From NCBI GenBank assembly GCA_004794655.1, contig SMMW01000623.1, positions 310,001-374,000 of the forward strand: 64,000 bases of DNA, in the 5' to 3' direction. A model generated the notes under the pieces. That model saw only the letters and a program-made list of their open reading frames with translations. It ran no database searches and was not told the DNA's origin. The DNA comes from Marisa cornuarietis (lineage: Eukaryota > Mollusca > Gastropoda > Architaenioglossa > Ampullariidae). This document shows, piece by piece, positions 26,023-38,011 of this stretch; position 1 is the first letter of the stretch, and each line of letters begins with the position of its first letter. The position numbers and the translations under genes are program-made.

Positions 26023-27543
26023 CTCTTATCTTCATCTGATGTACGGGTGCATTTCCCACAAGCTCAGTCGGCGTATAGACCTTTCCACAGCACCGAGACC
26101 ACTCTTATTAAAGTAACAACAAATATATTATCTGCTCTTGACAGTGGTGATGTCTTTCCATTAACCCTACTGGACCTGTCTGCTGCATTTGACACTATAG
26201 ACCACTCTCTGCTTCTTCACAGACTCCACACCCTCTACGGGATTTCTGGACCTGCCCTCTCATGGTTCAACTCCTATCTCACTGATAGGACCCAGACTGT
26301 GGTAGTCGATGGTCAGACTTCTCGCCCTGCTTCACTTTTCTGTGGTGTTTCCCAAGGCTCAGTACTTGGCCCAGTCCTGTTCATCCTGTATACTAAACCA
26401 CTTTCATCTTGCATCCGGTCTCACCAGGTTTCTCATCAATCCTATGCTGATGACACGCAGCTTTACTGTTCCACTTCGCCGGCTGAGTCTTACTCTGCTA
26501 TTAGCTCTATAGAAGCTTGTATCAGCGATGTCAAGGGCTGGATGCTAAAAAACAAGCTTAAACTAAATGATGATAAAACGGAAGCCCTCTTGTGCCATAG
26601 AAGAAGACATCAACCTTCACTAGTCAGTCTGCCCAATCACATCAAGGTGGGCGACAGCAACATCACCTTCACGTCATCTGTTAGGAATCTGGGATTTATT
26701 GTCACTGATGACATGACACTCGATAGACATGTAGCATCTGTCTGTCGGTCTGCCTACTATGAGCTCCGTAAGATCAGTGCTATCCGTCACTTTCTCTCTA
26801 CACGTGCTACCAACACTCTTGTCTGTGCGTTTGTTCTTTCTCGACTTGACTACTGCAACTCCTTGCTGGCAGGCTGCCCCTCATCCCTCATTCAGAAACT
26901 CCAGAGAGTACAGAACTCCGCTGCACGTCTGGTGCTTAGAGCAAGGAAACGGGACCATGTCACTCCTCTCCTTCGTTTTCTACACTGGCTACCCGTCCGT
27001 TCTGGCATTCAGTACAAACTGTCTGTGCTGTGTTTTAATTTCTTTGCTGGCTCCTGTCCTGACTATTTCTCTGAACTTCTCATCCCTTACTCTCCGGCCA
27101 GACAACTCCGCTCTTCCTCTGACAACCGTACTCTGACTGTTCCTGTCACCAGAACAACAACCTATGGTCACAGGACTTTTGGCTACTGTGCTGCAAAACA
27201 ATGGAACTCTCTTTCTTTCCATATCCGCCACCTTCCTACAACTGAATCCTTCAAATCTGCACTGAAAACGCACCTCTTCCTTGAGCATTTCTCCTAACAC
27301 AGTCCACACAATGCTCGTCCTTACCCCCCCTTCCCTCTTGCTACTTTACCCATCACTATATTTCTCTGTTCCTGTTACTTGATGCCTTTTGTTATCTGTT
27401 TCGTCGTCAGTACTGTCGTTTTCTTTCGTCCCCTGTGTTCTGTATCTACTTGTCCACGTCTCTTCCTCGTTTTAAGCGCTAAGAGCATGCTCTCTATGAG
27501 TGTGAATATGCGCTATACAAATCTTTACTATTATTATTATTAT
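26023..27543 (+). mobile_element. L2-type non-LTR retrotransposon, 5'-truncated
   Basis: The copy lacks the endonuclease and the N-terminal part of the protein. It begins close to the conserved QSAYRPFHSTET segment at the entry of the reverse transcriptase and runs through an intact stop into a 3' UTR that ends in GCGCTATACAAATC and a (TTA)n tail at about 27528-27543. Microsatellite-like tails and severe 5' truncation are usual for L2/CR1-group LINEs. I could not see a clear target-site duplication. The intact frame suggests a fairly recent insertion. Confidence 0.93.
26047..27297 (+). CDS. Reverse transcriptase fragment of L2 LINE (416 codons)
   Basis: This is the C-terminal part of an L2-group pol protein, which copies element RNA into DNA at a nicked chromosomal target. 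The RT core is visible: motif A LDLSAAFD at residues 42-49, motif B GVSQGSVLGPVLF at 100-112, and the catalytic YADD at 133-136. Downstream, the L2-typical segment RFLHWLPVRSGIQYKLSVL and a C-terminal FKSALKTHLFL are intact up to the TAA. The annotated start is a GTG of convenience; the frame is open from 26023, and the true N-terminus, including the APE endonuclease, is missing. The copy therefore cannot retrotranspose alone. Fragments of a related copy occur at 45930-46380 and 52866-53290. Confidence 0.92.
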   Translation: MHFPQAQSAYRPFHSTETTLIKVTTNILSALDSGDVFPLTLLDLSAAFDTIDHSLLLHRLHTLYGISGPALSWFNSYLTDRTQTVVVDGQTSRPASLFCGVSQGSVLGPVLFILYTKPLSSCIRSHQVSHQSYADDTQLYCSTSPAESYSAISSIEACISDVKGWMLKNKLKLNDDKTEALLCHRRRHQPSLVSLPNHIKVGDSNITFTSSVRNLGFIVTDDMTLDRHVASVCRSAYYELRKISAIRHFLSTRATNTLVCAFVLSRLDYCNSLLAGCPSSLIQKLQRVQNSAARLVLRARKRDHVTPLLRFLHWLPVRSGIQYKLSVLCFNFFAGSCPDYFSELLIPYSPARQLRSSSDNRTLTVPVTRTTTYGHRTFGYCAAKQWNSLSFHIRHLPTTESFKSALKTHLFLEHFS

Positions 27544-27544
27544 G

Positions 27545-27725
27545 GCCACCGTCTTGACCAGGTGTGAAGGACTCGCTCCTTGGAGACAACGTGAAGAAAG
27601 ACTGTAACAGGTAGTCAGCTCCATGAAGGTTTGCGTCCATAAATTATTCTAAGCTTCAAATCTTCCTCGCAACAGAGAAAAACAGCAAAGGAAGTGAGAA
27701 CCACTTACTAGCGAACTGGTATTGT
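27545..27725. other. Short unique stretch after the L2 tail
   Basis: I recognise nothing here. It separates the LINE from the next minisatellite. Confidence 0.4.
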
Positions 27726-28465
27726 AGCAGCATTACGTGGTGCTGCTCTAAACGGCGCCGCCATCTTGCTGCATTAAAGAGGTAGTGAGGACAGGTGAGG
27801 TGGTATGTAGCAGCGCCGCCGTCTTGCCGCACTAAACAGGTAGTGAGGACAGGTGAGGTGGTATTGTAGCAGCATTGCGTGGTCATCTTGCCGCACTAAA
27901 CAGGTAGTGAGGACAGGTGAGGTGGTATTGTAGCAGCGCTGCTATGTTGGCGCACTAAACAGGTAGTGAGGACAGGTGAGGTGGTATTGTAGCAGCGCCG
28001 CCATCTTGCCGCACTAAACAGGTAGTGAGGACAGGTGAGGTGGTAATGTAGCAGCGCTGCTATGTTGGCGCACTAAATAGGTAGTGAGGACAGGTGAGGT
28101 GGTATTGTAGCAGCGCTGCTATGTTGGCGCACTAAACAGGTAGTGAGGACAGGTGAGGTGGTATTGTACCAGCGCCGCCATCATGCCGCACTAAACAGGT
28201 AGTGAGGACAGGTGAGGTGGTATTGAAGCAGCATTGCGTGGTCATCTTGCTGCACTAAACAGGTAGTGAGGACAGGTGAGGTGGTATTGTACCAGCGCCG
28301 CCATCATGCCGCACTAAACAGGTAGTGAGGACAGGTGAGGTGGTATTGTAGCAGCATTGCGTGGTCATCTTGCCGCACTAAACAGGTAGTGAGGACAGGT
28401 GAGGTGGTATTGTACCAGCGCCGCCATCATGCCGCACTAAACAGGTAGTGAGGACAGGTGAACGC
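27726..28465 (+). repeat. Minisatellite of about 59 bp, core AGGTAGTGAGGACAGGTGAG
   Basis: The constant half (CACTAAACAGGTAGTGAGGACAGGTGAGGTGGT) alternates with three variable halves: GCTGCTATGTTGGCG, GCCGCCATCTTGCCG and GCATTGCGTGGTCATCTTGC. The order of these variants repeats in blocks towards the right, showing higher-order duplication. Confidence 0.95.
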
Positions 28466-28690
28466 AAAATTTGCGCAGGGGCAAGGGTGTGGTGTTTAGG
28501 GAGATGTGGAAATGAAACCTGTTGCCACCTGTTGCCATGGAGATAAAGAAAATGAGGCTATCGTTTGCCTAAATGAAGAAAGTAGGACGGTAGTGAAACA
28601 GAGTTTGTATGGTTCTGTTTTCTTAACACCTGCCGCATTTCTCAGCTCCCGCCCTCTACGTCACAGCGGTGAGGTTCTCTTTCTTACCGC
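28466..28690. other. Unique spacer with no recognised gene
   Basis: An 82-codon plus-strand frame (28506-28754) spans the spacer and runs into the next array. It has no recognisable domain. Confidence 0.3.
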
Positions 28691-29420
28691 AGTCTGGTGT
28701 GTTTGTAGAGCGTTGTGTGAACATAGTGAGGTGGTGTCTGTGTTAGCACAGTGACGTGGTGTGTGTTAGTATGGTGAGGTGGTGTCTGTATTAGCACAGT
28801 GACGTGGTGTGTGTTAGTACGGTGAGGTGGTGTCTGTATTAGCACAGTGACGTGGTGTCTGTTAGTATGGTGAGGTGGTGTCTGTATTAGCACAGTGACG
28901 TGGTGTCTGTTAGCACGGTGAGGGGATGTCTGTATTAGCACAGTGACGTGGTGTCTGTTAGCACGGTGAGGTGGTGTCTGTATTAGCACAGTGACGTGGT
29001 GTCTGTTAGCACGGTGAGGTGGTGTCTGTATTAGCACAGTGACGTGGTGTCTGTTAGTATGGTGAGGTGGTGTCTGTATTAGCACAGTGACGTGGTGTCT
29101 GTTAGCACGGTGAGGGGATGTCTGTATTAGCACAGTGACGTGGTGTCTGTTAGCACGGTGAGGTGGTGTCTGTATTAGCACAGTGACGTGGTGTGTGTTA
29201 GTATGGTGAGGTGGTGTCTGTGTTAGCACAGTGACGTGGTGTGTGTTAGTATGGTGAGGTGGTGTCTGTATTAGCACAGTGACGTGGTGTCTGTTAGCAC
29301 GGTGAGGTGGTGTCTGTATTAGCACAGTGACGTGGTGTGTGTTAGTATGGTGAGGTGGTGTCTGTATTAGCACAGTGACGTGGTGTCTGTTAGCACGATG
29401 AGGGGGTGTCTGTTAATACA
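28691..29420 (+). repeat. 48-bp minisatellite, core CACAGTGACGTGGTGT
   Basis: Each unit couples CAGTGACGTGGTGTSTGTTAG with a GTGAGGTGGTGTCTGTATTA half. Because the unit is 48 bp, the minus strand stays open for 229 codons with a 16-residue period (VLIQTPPHRANRHHVT). I treat this as a repeat-derived frame. A TGACGT half-site recurs once per unit. Confidence 0.96.
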
Positions 29421-29905
29421 GTGACGTGCTGATGGAGCCAGAGCAATGACGTCACCAGCAATAAATCAAGGGGGGAGTAGGAGGTGGTGGAGCAATAAAG
29501 TGAGGTGCACAATGTGTGAGCTGTGAGTGGTTGTGACGTCACAGCCAGTGACTCTGGTGTGAAGGTTGAGCCAACGGATTTATGTAAACTGTGAATGACT
29601 GTTCCTTACTGACATGTGAGGGTCTGTGATGTTACACAGTTGAAGTGGTGTCGGTAGATGTGGACAGTAAACGACGTTGACACTCGTACATCACAAAACA
29701 GATGAGGGGAGGGGGGGGTGAGTACAGCCATGCACACGCGCACGTACACAGCTGTAACATCACAACACGCGCTACTTTCAGTGTTGACAGACAAAGCTAC
29801 ACTAACGAAGAACACAACTCATTAAATAAAAGCGCGGAGCTCAGATGTAGGTATGTCAACCCTCTCCTGAAACACGTGCACAATGAGCAGCTATTCACGT
29901 CTGTG
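29421..29905. other. Unique DNA with no recognised gene
   Basis: The stretch contains scattered GTGACGTCA/TGACGTCAC palindromes (near 29448 and 29536) and a short G run at 29709-29717. No coding region is supported. Confidence 0.35.
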
Positions 29906-29907
29906 TC

Positions 29908-30765
29908 GTGGAACGTTTAGAAATGTTTGTTGTTATTCCTTTTAATGCAGAAAACTGGCGTTCAGCAGTTGCCGTGGTAACTGCGATAGTAAGATACTCT
30001 TTCAAAAGAAGCTTATCGATCTCACTCAGGATTTTTCTCATTGTGTCTGACACTACTAATTCACATGCATGGCACCGACGACATTTGGCAGAAATGAAAG
30101 CCATGTCGTCAGTCATGTCAGTGTCAGAGAAGACAGTTAGTGTCCAATTAATGTCATCAGTCAAGTCAGTGTCAGAGAAGACAGTTAGTATCCAAGTAAT
30201 GTCATCAGTCAAGTCAGTGTCAGAGAAGACAGTTAGTGTCCAAGTAATGTAATCAGTCAAGTCAGTGTCAGAGAAGACAGTTAGTGTCCAAGTAATGTCA
30301 TCAGTCAAGTCAGTGTCAAAGAAGACAGTTGCTGTCCAAGTATTGTCATCAGTCAAGTCAGTGTCAGAGAAGACAGTTGCTGTCCAAGTATTGTCATCAG
30401 TCAAGTCAGTGTCAGAGAAGACAGTTGCTGTCCAAGTAATGTCATCAGTCAAGTCAGTGTCAAAGAAGACAGTTGCTGTCCAAGTATTGTCATCAGTCAA
30501 GTCAGTGTCAGAGAAGACAGTTGCTGTCCAAGTATTGTCAAGCTAGAAGACACCCGCTGGTTGATCCAGTACTTCCTGCTGGTGCCTCATCATTTTATGC
30601 AGATGAATAATTGCTTGACACATCTCGAGTTTCATCTGCTATGACTGCAACCAATCTGCTTGTCTAACATCCTCCAACACAGAACACCGGCAGCTGGATA
30701 ATTCCATGTACTATTTCTGGCGACATGTATCTACCATCTTCTGCCCATTGTATTCAATAAATCAA
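29908..30765 (-). pseudogene. hAT/DUF4371-type transposase relic, split by a minisatellite
   Basis: On the minus strand, about 30760-30600 encodes fragments typical of DUF4371/ZMYM-like hAT transposases: a piece with SPEIVHGII and then VAVIADETRDVSS, which matches the family signature [VI]ADE-x-x-DVS. At 30090-29908 the same strand encodes the hAT C-terminal dimerisation segment, with LTIAVTTATAERQFSALKG. Intact family members have several hundred residues between these two blocks. Here nearly all of that is replaced by a 48-bp minisatellite (30100-30541), and the first block breaks into stops. It is a dead copy. The assignment rests on recognising the motifs; an autonomous relative elsewhere in the genome is likely. 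Confidence 0.75.
30100..30541 (+). repeat. 48-bp minisatellite inside the transposase relic
   Basis: The unit contains TCATCAGTCAAGTCAGTGTC followed by AGAGAAGACAGTTGCTGTCC. About nine copies fall into two variant classes (TTAGTGTCCAAGTAATG, then TTGCTGTCCAAGTATTG) arranged left to right, so two expansion episodes are likely. The unit is a multiple of three and stays open on both strands. Confidence 0.95.
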
Positions 30766-30859
30766 ATCTTTATACACTGCTGAAGGCTGCCCTCATCACG
30801 TGACTACAAGTAGACCAGGCTTTTCTTGTTCATGAAGCTCGCAAAATGCTGCTGCTACT

Positions 30860-31690
30860 GAGATTTATACTAGGAGTTGAGATTTCTAGTGGATGTTCAG
30901 ATTTATACTGGGTGTTGATTATACGGTATTGAGATTTATACTGGGTGTTGATTATACGGGTATTGAGATTTATACTGGGTGTTGATTATACTGGATGTTG
31001 AGATTTATACTGGATGTTGATTATACGGGTATTGAGATTTATACTGGGTGTTGATTATACTGGGTGTTGAGATTTATACTGGATGTTGAGATTTATACTG
31101 GGTATTGAGATTTATACTGGGTGTTGATTATACTGGGTGTTGAGATTTATACTGGATGTTGAGATTTATACTGGGTATTGAGATTTATACTGGGTGTTGA
31201 TTATACTGGATGTTGAGATTTATACTGGATGTTGATTATACGGGTATTGAGATTTATACTGGGTGTTGAGATTTATACTGGATGTTGAGATTTATACTGG
31301 GTATTGAGATTTATACTGGGTGTTGATTATACTGGGTGTTGAGATTTATACTGGATGTTGAGATTTATACTGGGTGTTGATTATACGGGTATTGAGATTT
31401 ATACTGGGTGTTGATTATACGGGTATTGAGATTTATACTGGGTGTTGATTATACGGGTATTGAGATTTATACTGGGTGTTGATTATACTGGGTGTTGAGA
31501 TTTATACTGGATGTTGAGATTTATACTGGGTGTTGAGATTTATACTGGATGTTGAGATTTATACTGGGTGTTGATTATACTGGATGTTGAGATTTATACT
31601 GGGTGTTGAGATTTATACTGGATGTTGAGATTTATACTGGGTGTTGAGATTTATACTGGGTGTTGACTATGCTGGATGTTGAGATTGATA
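30860..31690 (+). repeat. AT-rich minisatellite, core GAGATTTATACTGGGTGTTG
   Basis: Short modules (TTGAGATTTATACTGGRTG and TTGATTATACKGG) combine in many orders, and multi-module blocks recur. No coding potential. Confidence 0.95.
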
Positions 31691-32140
31691 CTCGGTGGCA
31701 GTCTGAATACATTCTGATGTCACTGATTCTCTCGCCATTTCGTCATCACCAGCACCACGATGTGGAGAAGACTGTTGGTGTCAGCTGAATTTTTCTAGAG
31801 CTTTCTTCCAGCTGTTTAAACCTGTCGAGCTTTGCTGCTAACCTGTCGCTCTTGTATACACACAAAACACCATGTTGTAATCAGGCGTGTAGAGATAAAG
31901 CCAAGGGCACAGCTCAAGCCATGAGGGTTTAAATTTTCTAGTAGATGAAGCAGAAAATCTTCCCTCCGTTTTCGAGAGGACGATGTCGCTTGCAGGCTGA
32001 ACAGGATTTCATGCATCTTTACAACACACGGTAGTCTGACCTCAAGTCTGTCTGTTGGTGAGGTTTGCGTCAATAACTGATAACAGATGATCGTCACAAC
32101 TCTGACCGTATCAGGTGCTGTCATCTCAATTATCATCAAG
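31691..32140. other. Unique DNA with no recognised gene
   Basis: A 109-codon minus-strand frame (31816-32145) covers most of the stretch. Its composition is plausible for coding (for example LLHLLENLNPHGLSCALGF), but I recognise no domain and see no clear splice sites. Confidence 0.25.
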
Positions 32141-32455
32141 GCCACCTATCGCTCTCAGCGTGACTGTCATCTCCATTATCATCAAGGCCACCCATCACTC
32201 TCAGCGCGGCTGTCATCTCCATTATCGTCAAGGCCACCTATCACTCCCAGCGCAGCTGTCATCTTTATTATCATCACTGGGTACAGTGATTTAGGGGATG
32301 CCCCTCAACTACCCTGGGTACAGTGATTTAAGGGATGCCCCTCAACTACCCTGGGTACAGTGATTTAAGGGATGCCCCTCAACTACCCTGGGTACAGTGA
32401 TTTAAGGGATGCCACTCAACTACCCTGGGTACAGTGATTTAGGGGATGTCACTCA
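32141..32455 (+). repeat. Two short minisatellites
   Basis: At 32141-32265 there are about three copies of a unit with CATCTCCATTATCATCAAGG. At 32277-32455 there are about five copies of a 37-bp unit with GGGTACAGTGATTTAAGGGA. They are distinct arrays lying side by side. Confidence 0.9.
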
Positions 32456-32577
32456 AGTGAACGGCGTGTTTGGCTTTGTGGTGACGACCAGGGTCACCAT
32501 AGCCCATCAACTTACAATACTGAAGTCAAGTAGTCCTGTCATCTTACAGTCCAGGTGAAAGAGGTCCTAATTTGTAT

Positions 32578-32595
32578 GTGCGCGCGGGCTCGCGC

Positions 32596-32643
<48 letters not shown>
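32578..32643. repeat. (CG)n-(TG)n alternating tract
   Basis: A GCGCGCGC run passes directly into (TG)n, giving more than 55 bp of alternating purine-pyrimidine. This is the strongest Z-DNA-prone sequence in the window. Confidence 0.9.
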
Positions 32644-32648
<5 letters not shown>

Positions 32649-33120
32649 TCTATGGACTTTGGGGAGGGGGACCAATGAATATTCTTGCCCACTCAGTATC
32701 TGTTTTGGAGAAGCGGTTGTCCCCCCGCTAACTCCCTCCCCGGTCCCTTGGCTGCTGAGGTCGCTGCTATGGTGTCACGACCTGAAGGTGTCGCTAGCTA
32801 TTCCTCACGTGACCACCCAGCTCACCTAGGTGTACTCCTTATTGTATCTCGGGACTTCTTCACTCACGCCTCACTCTGTTGGTTTGTTTTGACGTTGAGA
32901 GCAGAGTGAGTGAGAGCTGAGTTCCGACAGCACTGACCGCCACAATCACAGTAGACTTCATGTCCAGGGACACGCGCTACTCCTCCGTGTGAGCTGGCGA
33001 AATGGCCAATCGATACCAGGTGCGCTGACACGTATTACCTGCCTCTGTTTCGCAAGCAAAGGTTTGCGAGAGGCAGCAGTAGTTCTCCTCCGCCACACAG
33101 CTGTCACGTCACAGTCGGCT
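32644..33120. other. Unique, CpG-containing DNA
   Basis: Short open frames occur on both strands but none is recognisable. The stretch leads into the CpG-rich block at 33.1-33.4 kb. Confidence 0.3.
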
Positions 33121-33300
33121 CTCAACTGTTGCTTCTCACCAATCAGCTGCCTCAGACCTTTGAACCTTCGCTCGAGGAAAGTGCGTGGCGGTCTTTCGCA
33201 AGCCGAGCGGAAGAGGGCGGGCGAAAGCTCGTGCTGTTTGTAACCGCTGAGTGGCACGTCACAACGTCACACGTCACGTCACACGTCACAACGTCCAACG
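33121..33300 (+). promoter_or_regulatory. Possible promoter with a CCAAT box and clustered ACGTCA sites
   Basis: A CCAAT box in the form ACCAATCAG lies at 33138-33146. Five ACGTCA half-sites, the core recognised by CREB/ATF-type bZIP factors, fall within 33 bp (starting at 33256, 33264, 33271, 33276 and 33283). The surrounding 33000-33360 is visibly richer in CpG than most of the window. A candidate exon with a GTGAGT donor follows. The motifs are seen; promoter activity is inferred. Confidence 0.4.
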
Positions 33301-33860
33301 GCTAGCCAGTCGCTGCCGGCGCCAAGTTGTCGCGCGTGTGTCTAACGATTCGTGTAGCAGGTTAGATACTGAGACTGCGGACTGCTAGACAAGTGCAAGT
33401 GTGGCTGCTAGACATTCAAAGTGCTGCATGTTGAGCGATGTGCGTCTTGTTAACCCCTAGCGCGGTCTGGTGTCTAGTCACGTGCGGCATCTTGTCGAGG
33501 TGTTAGGCGGTACAAGTGGTGATATCTGTGAGATGTTTTAAGGCAGCATGTTAGAGGATTAAAAGGCTTTGCCAGGCACAATTTTTTCCCCCTACGCAGT
33601 GTCCGCGGATGCGCAGAAAGGGGAGAGGACTGAGGTTTGGGCGGTGAGCCGGTGGCTGCGGCTGCTGGCTGCTTGGGATGAACAAGCGGCGCACGACAGA
33701 AACTTTGATCGATTTTTCAAGTTGGCCAAGAATCGGTTTCACGTGAATTCCACATTCTGCTGGGGATTTGGGTGGAAATCCGCAGGCCTTGTGTGTTGCT
33801 CACGGCCACCCTGCCTGCGTCTGATGCTCCTTGTGTTTGTGTGGAGAGACTCATCCTACG
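33301..33860 (+). other. Candidate first exon ending at a GTGAGT donor
   Basis: Unique DNA downstream of the bZIP-site cluster ends in CTACG followed by GTGAGTACAG at 33861. A frame of 113 codons (33569-33910) crosses the donor in phase 1; close to the boundary it reads a short hydrophobic stretch (LRLMLLVFVW). A second donor-like GTGAGTACC lies at 33972. The next exon that I can support (43891) needs a phase-2 partner in its preferred frame, so this exon cannot join it directly in this frame. An unseen exon or another frame would be needed. It may belong to the EGF-type gene or to nothing. Confidence 0.2.
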
Positions 33861-34059
33861 GTGAGTACAGACCAGCTCTAGACGTAGTCACCTCCTGTAT
33901 CTCTAGATAAACACCTTATATCCTGACTTCTTTCTATTCACTCCTCTGGCTGCTGACACGCACGTCTGCTGGTGAGTACCGTTCACATTCACTCCTCACA
34001 CATCCCGGGCTCTGATCTTTATTGGGAATACACCATGGTGCGCGGGTACGTAGCACAAC

Positions 34060-34450
34060 TTGATACGTCACAACTGATCTAGTACCCCATTCAGTGCGTC
34101 ACAACTGATCTTGTACCCCATTCAGTGCGTCACAACTGATCTTGTACCCCATTCAGTGCGTCACAACTGATCTTGTACCCCATTCAGTACGTCACAACTG
34201 ATCTTGTACCCCATTCAGTGCGTCAAAACTGATATTTTACCCCATTCAGTACGTCACAGCTGATCTTTTACCCCATTCAGTACGTCCCAACTGATCTTGT
34301 ACCCCATTCGGTACGTCACAGCTGATCTTGTACCCCATTCAGTGCGTCAAAACGGATCTTTTACCCCATTCAGTACGTCCCAACTGATCTTGTACCCCAT
34401 TCAGTGCGTCACAACTGATCTTGTACCCCATTCAGTACGTCACAAGTGAT
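34060..34450 (+). repeat. 31-bp minisatellite, core ACTGATCTTGTACCCCATTC
   Basis: About twelve copies of a unit ending in AGTGCGTCACA or AGTACGTCACA. Some carry single-base variants (GATATTTTACCCC, GTCCCAACTG). Not coding. Confidence 0.95.
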
Positions 34451-34519
34451 GTTTATGGACAGGACACACGAACCCCGAAATATGGACAGAGTTTGTCGAC
34501 ATTATGTTTCATGAAACAT

Positions 34520-37500
34520 GTCATTTGTACACCCACTGACACATAATACGTGTTATTAATATACAAACATTATTATACCAGATGACACAATACGCATTAC
34601 TAATTACAAACATTATTATACCAGATGACACACAATACGTGTTACTAATATACAAACATTATTATACCAGATAACACAATACGTATTACTAATAACCAAA
34701 CATTATTATTCCAGATGACACAATACGTATTACTAATATACAAACATTATTATACCAGATAACACAATACGCATTACTAATATACAAACATTCTTATACC
34801 AGATGACACAATACGTGTTACTAATATACAAACATTATTATACCAGATGACACAATACGTGTTACTTATATCCAAACATTATTATACCAGATGACACAAT
34901 ACGTATTACTAATATACAAACATTATTATACCAGATGACACAATACGTATTACTAATATACAAACATTATTATACCAGATGACACAATACGTGTTACTAA
35001 TATACAAACATTATTATACCAGATGACACAATACGCATTACTAATATACAAACATTATTATACCAGATGACACAATACGTGTTACTAATATACAAACATT
35101 ATTATACCAGATGACACAATACGCATTACTAATATACAAACATTATTATACCAGATGACACAATACGTGTTACTAATATACAAACATTATTATACCAGAT
35201 GACAAAATACGTGTTACTTATATCCAAACATTATTATACCAGATGACACAATACGTATTACTAATATACAAACATTATTATACCAGATGACACAATACGT
35301 GTTACTGTTATACAAATATTATTATACCAGATGACACAATACGTGTTACTAATATACAAACATTATTATACCAGATGACACAATACGTGTTACTGTTATA
35401 CAAATATTATTATACCAGATGACACAATACGTGTTACTAATATACAAACATTATTATTCCAGATGACACAATACGTGTTACTAATATACAAACATTATTA
35501 TACCAGATGACACAATACGTGTTACTAATATACAAACATTATTATACCAGATGACACAATACGTGTTACTAATATACAAACATTATTATACCAGATGACA
35601 CAATACGTATTACTAATATACAAACATTATTATACCAGATGACACAATACGTGTTACTGTTATACAAATATTATTATACCAGATGACACAATACGTGTTA
35701 CTAATATACAAACATTATTATACCAGATGACACAATACGTGTTACTGTTATACAAATATTATTATACCAGATGACACAATACGTGTTACTAATATACAAA
35801 CATTATTATTCCAGATGACACAATACGTGTTACTAATATACAAACATTATTATACCAGATGACACAATACGTGTTACTAATATACAAACATTATTACACC
35901 AGATGACACACAATACGTGTTACTAATATACAAACATTATTACAGCAGATGACACAATACGTGTTACTGTTATACAAATATTATTATACCAGATGACACA
36001 ATACGTGTTACTAATATACAAACATTATTATACCAGATAACACAATACGCATTACTAATATACAAACATTATTATACCAGATGACACAATACGTGTTACT
36101 ACTATACAAACATTATTATACCAGATGACACAATACGTGTTACTAATATACAAAAATTATTATACCAGATGACACAATACGTGTTACTAATATACAAACA
36201 TTATTATACCAGATGACACACAATACGTGTTACTAATATACAAACATTATTATACCAGATGACACACAATACGTGTTACTAATATACAAACATTATTACA
36301 GCAGATGACACAATACGTGTTACTGTTATACAAACATTATTATACCAGATGACACAATACGTGTTACTGTTATACAAATATTATTATACCAGATGACACA
36401 ATACGTGTTACTAATATACAAACATTATTATACCAGATAACACAATACGCATTACTAATATACAAACATTATTATACCAGATAACACAATACGCATTACT
36501 AATATACAAACATTCTTATACCAGATGACACAATACGTGTTACTAATATACAAACATTATTTTACCAGATGACACAATACGTGTTACTTATATCCAAACA
36601 TTATTATACCAGATGACACAATACGTATTACTAATATACAAACATTATTATACCAGATGACACAATACGTGTTACTAATATACAAACATTATTATACCAG
36701 ATGACACAATACGTGTTACTAATATACAAACATTATTATACCAGATGACACAATACGTATTACTAATATACAAACATTATTATACCAGATGACACAATAC
36801 GTGTTACTAATATACAAACATTATTATACCAGATGACACAATACGCATTACTAATATACAAACATTATTATACCAGATGACACAATACGTGTTACTAATA
36901 TACAAACATTATTATACCAGATGACACAATACGCATTACTAATATACAAACATTATTATACCAGATGACACAATACGTGTTACTAATATACAAACATTAT
37001 TATACCAGATGACAAAATACGTGTTACTTATATCCAAACATTATTATACCAGATGACACAATACGTATTACTAATATACAAACATTATTATACCAGATGA
37101 CACAATACGTGTTACTGTTATACAAATATTATTATACCAGATGACACAATACGTGTTACTAATATACAAATATTATTATACCAGATGACACAATACGTGT
37201 TACTAATATACAAATATTATTATACCAGATGACACAATACGTGTTACTACTATACAAACATTATTATACCAGATGACACAATACGTGTTACTAATATACA
37301 AACATTATTATACCAGATGACACAATACGTGTTACTAATATACAAACATTATTATACCAGATGACACACAATACGTGTTACTAATATACAAACATTATTA
37401 CAGCAGATGACACAATACGTGTTACTGTTATACAAATATTATTATACCAGATGACACAATACGTGTTACTAATATACAAACATTATTATACCAGATAACA

Positions 37501-38011
37501 CAATACGCATTACTAATATACAAACATTATTATACCAGATGACACAATACGTGTTACTACTATACAAACATTATTATACCAGATGACACAATACGTGTTA
37601 CTAATATACAAACATTATTATACCAGATGACACAATACGTGTTACTAATATACAAACATTATTATACCAGATGACACACAATACGTGTTACTAATATACA
37701 AACATTATTATACCAGATGACACACAATACGTGTTACTAATATACAAACATTATTATACCAGATGACACACAATACGTGTTACTAATATACAAACATTAT
37801 TACAGCAGATGACACAATACGTGTTACTGTTATACAAACATTATTATACCAGATGACACAATACGTGTTACTGTTATACAAATATTATTATACCAGATGA
37901 CACAATACGTGTTACTAATATACAAACATTATTATACCAGATAACACAATACGCATTACTAATATACAAACATTATTATACCAGATAACACAATACGTAT
38001 TACTAATATAC
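34520..38011 (+). repeat. 44-bp AT-rich minisatellite, 3.5 kb
   Basis: The unit contains ATATACAAACATTATTATAC and CAGATGACACAATACGTGTT. Variants (GATAACACAATACGCATT, CTGTTATACAAATATT, TTACAGCAGATG, ACACACAATACG) recur in the same order at several places, for example around 35940-36060, 36300-36430, 37400-37500 and 37800-37930, showing large internal duplications. The array is interrupted at 38012 by an rDNA-containing insert and resumes at 38984. Confidence 0.97.

Noticed and set aside
28684..29373. 229-codon minus-strand frame, PPHRANRHHVT-type repeats
   Set aside because: It is produced by a 48-bp minisatellite. Changes between units are not biased to third positions and the flanks are non-coding.
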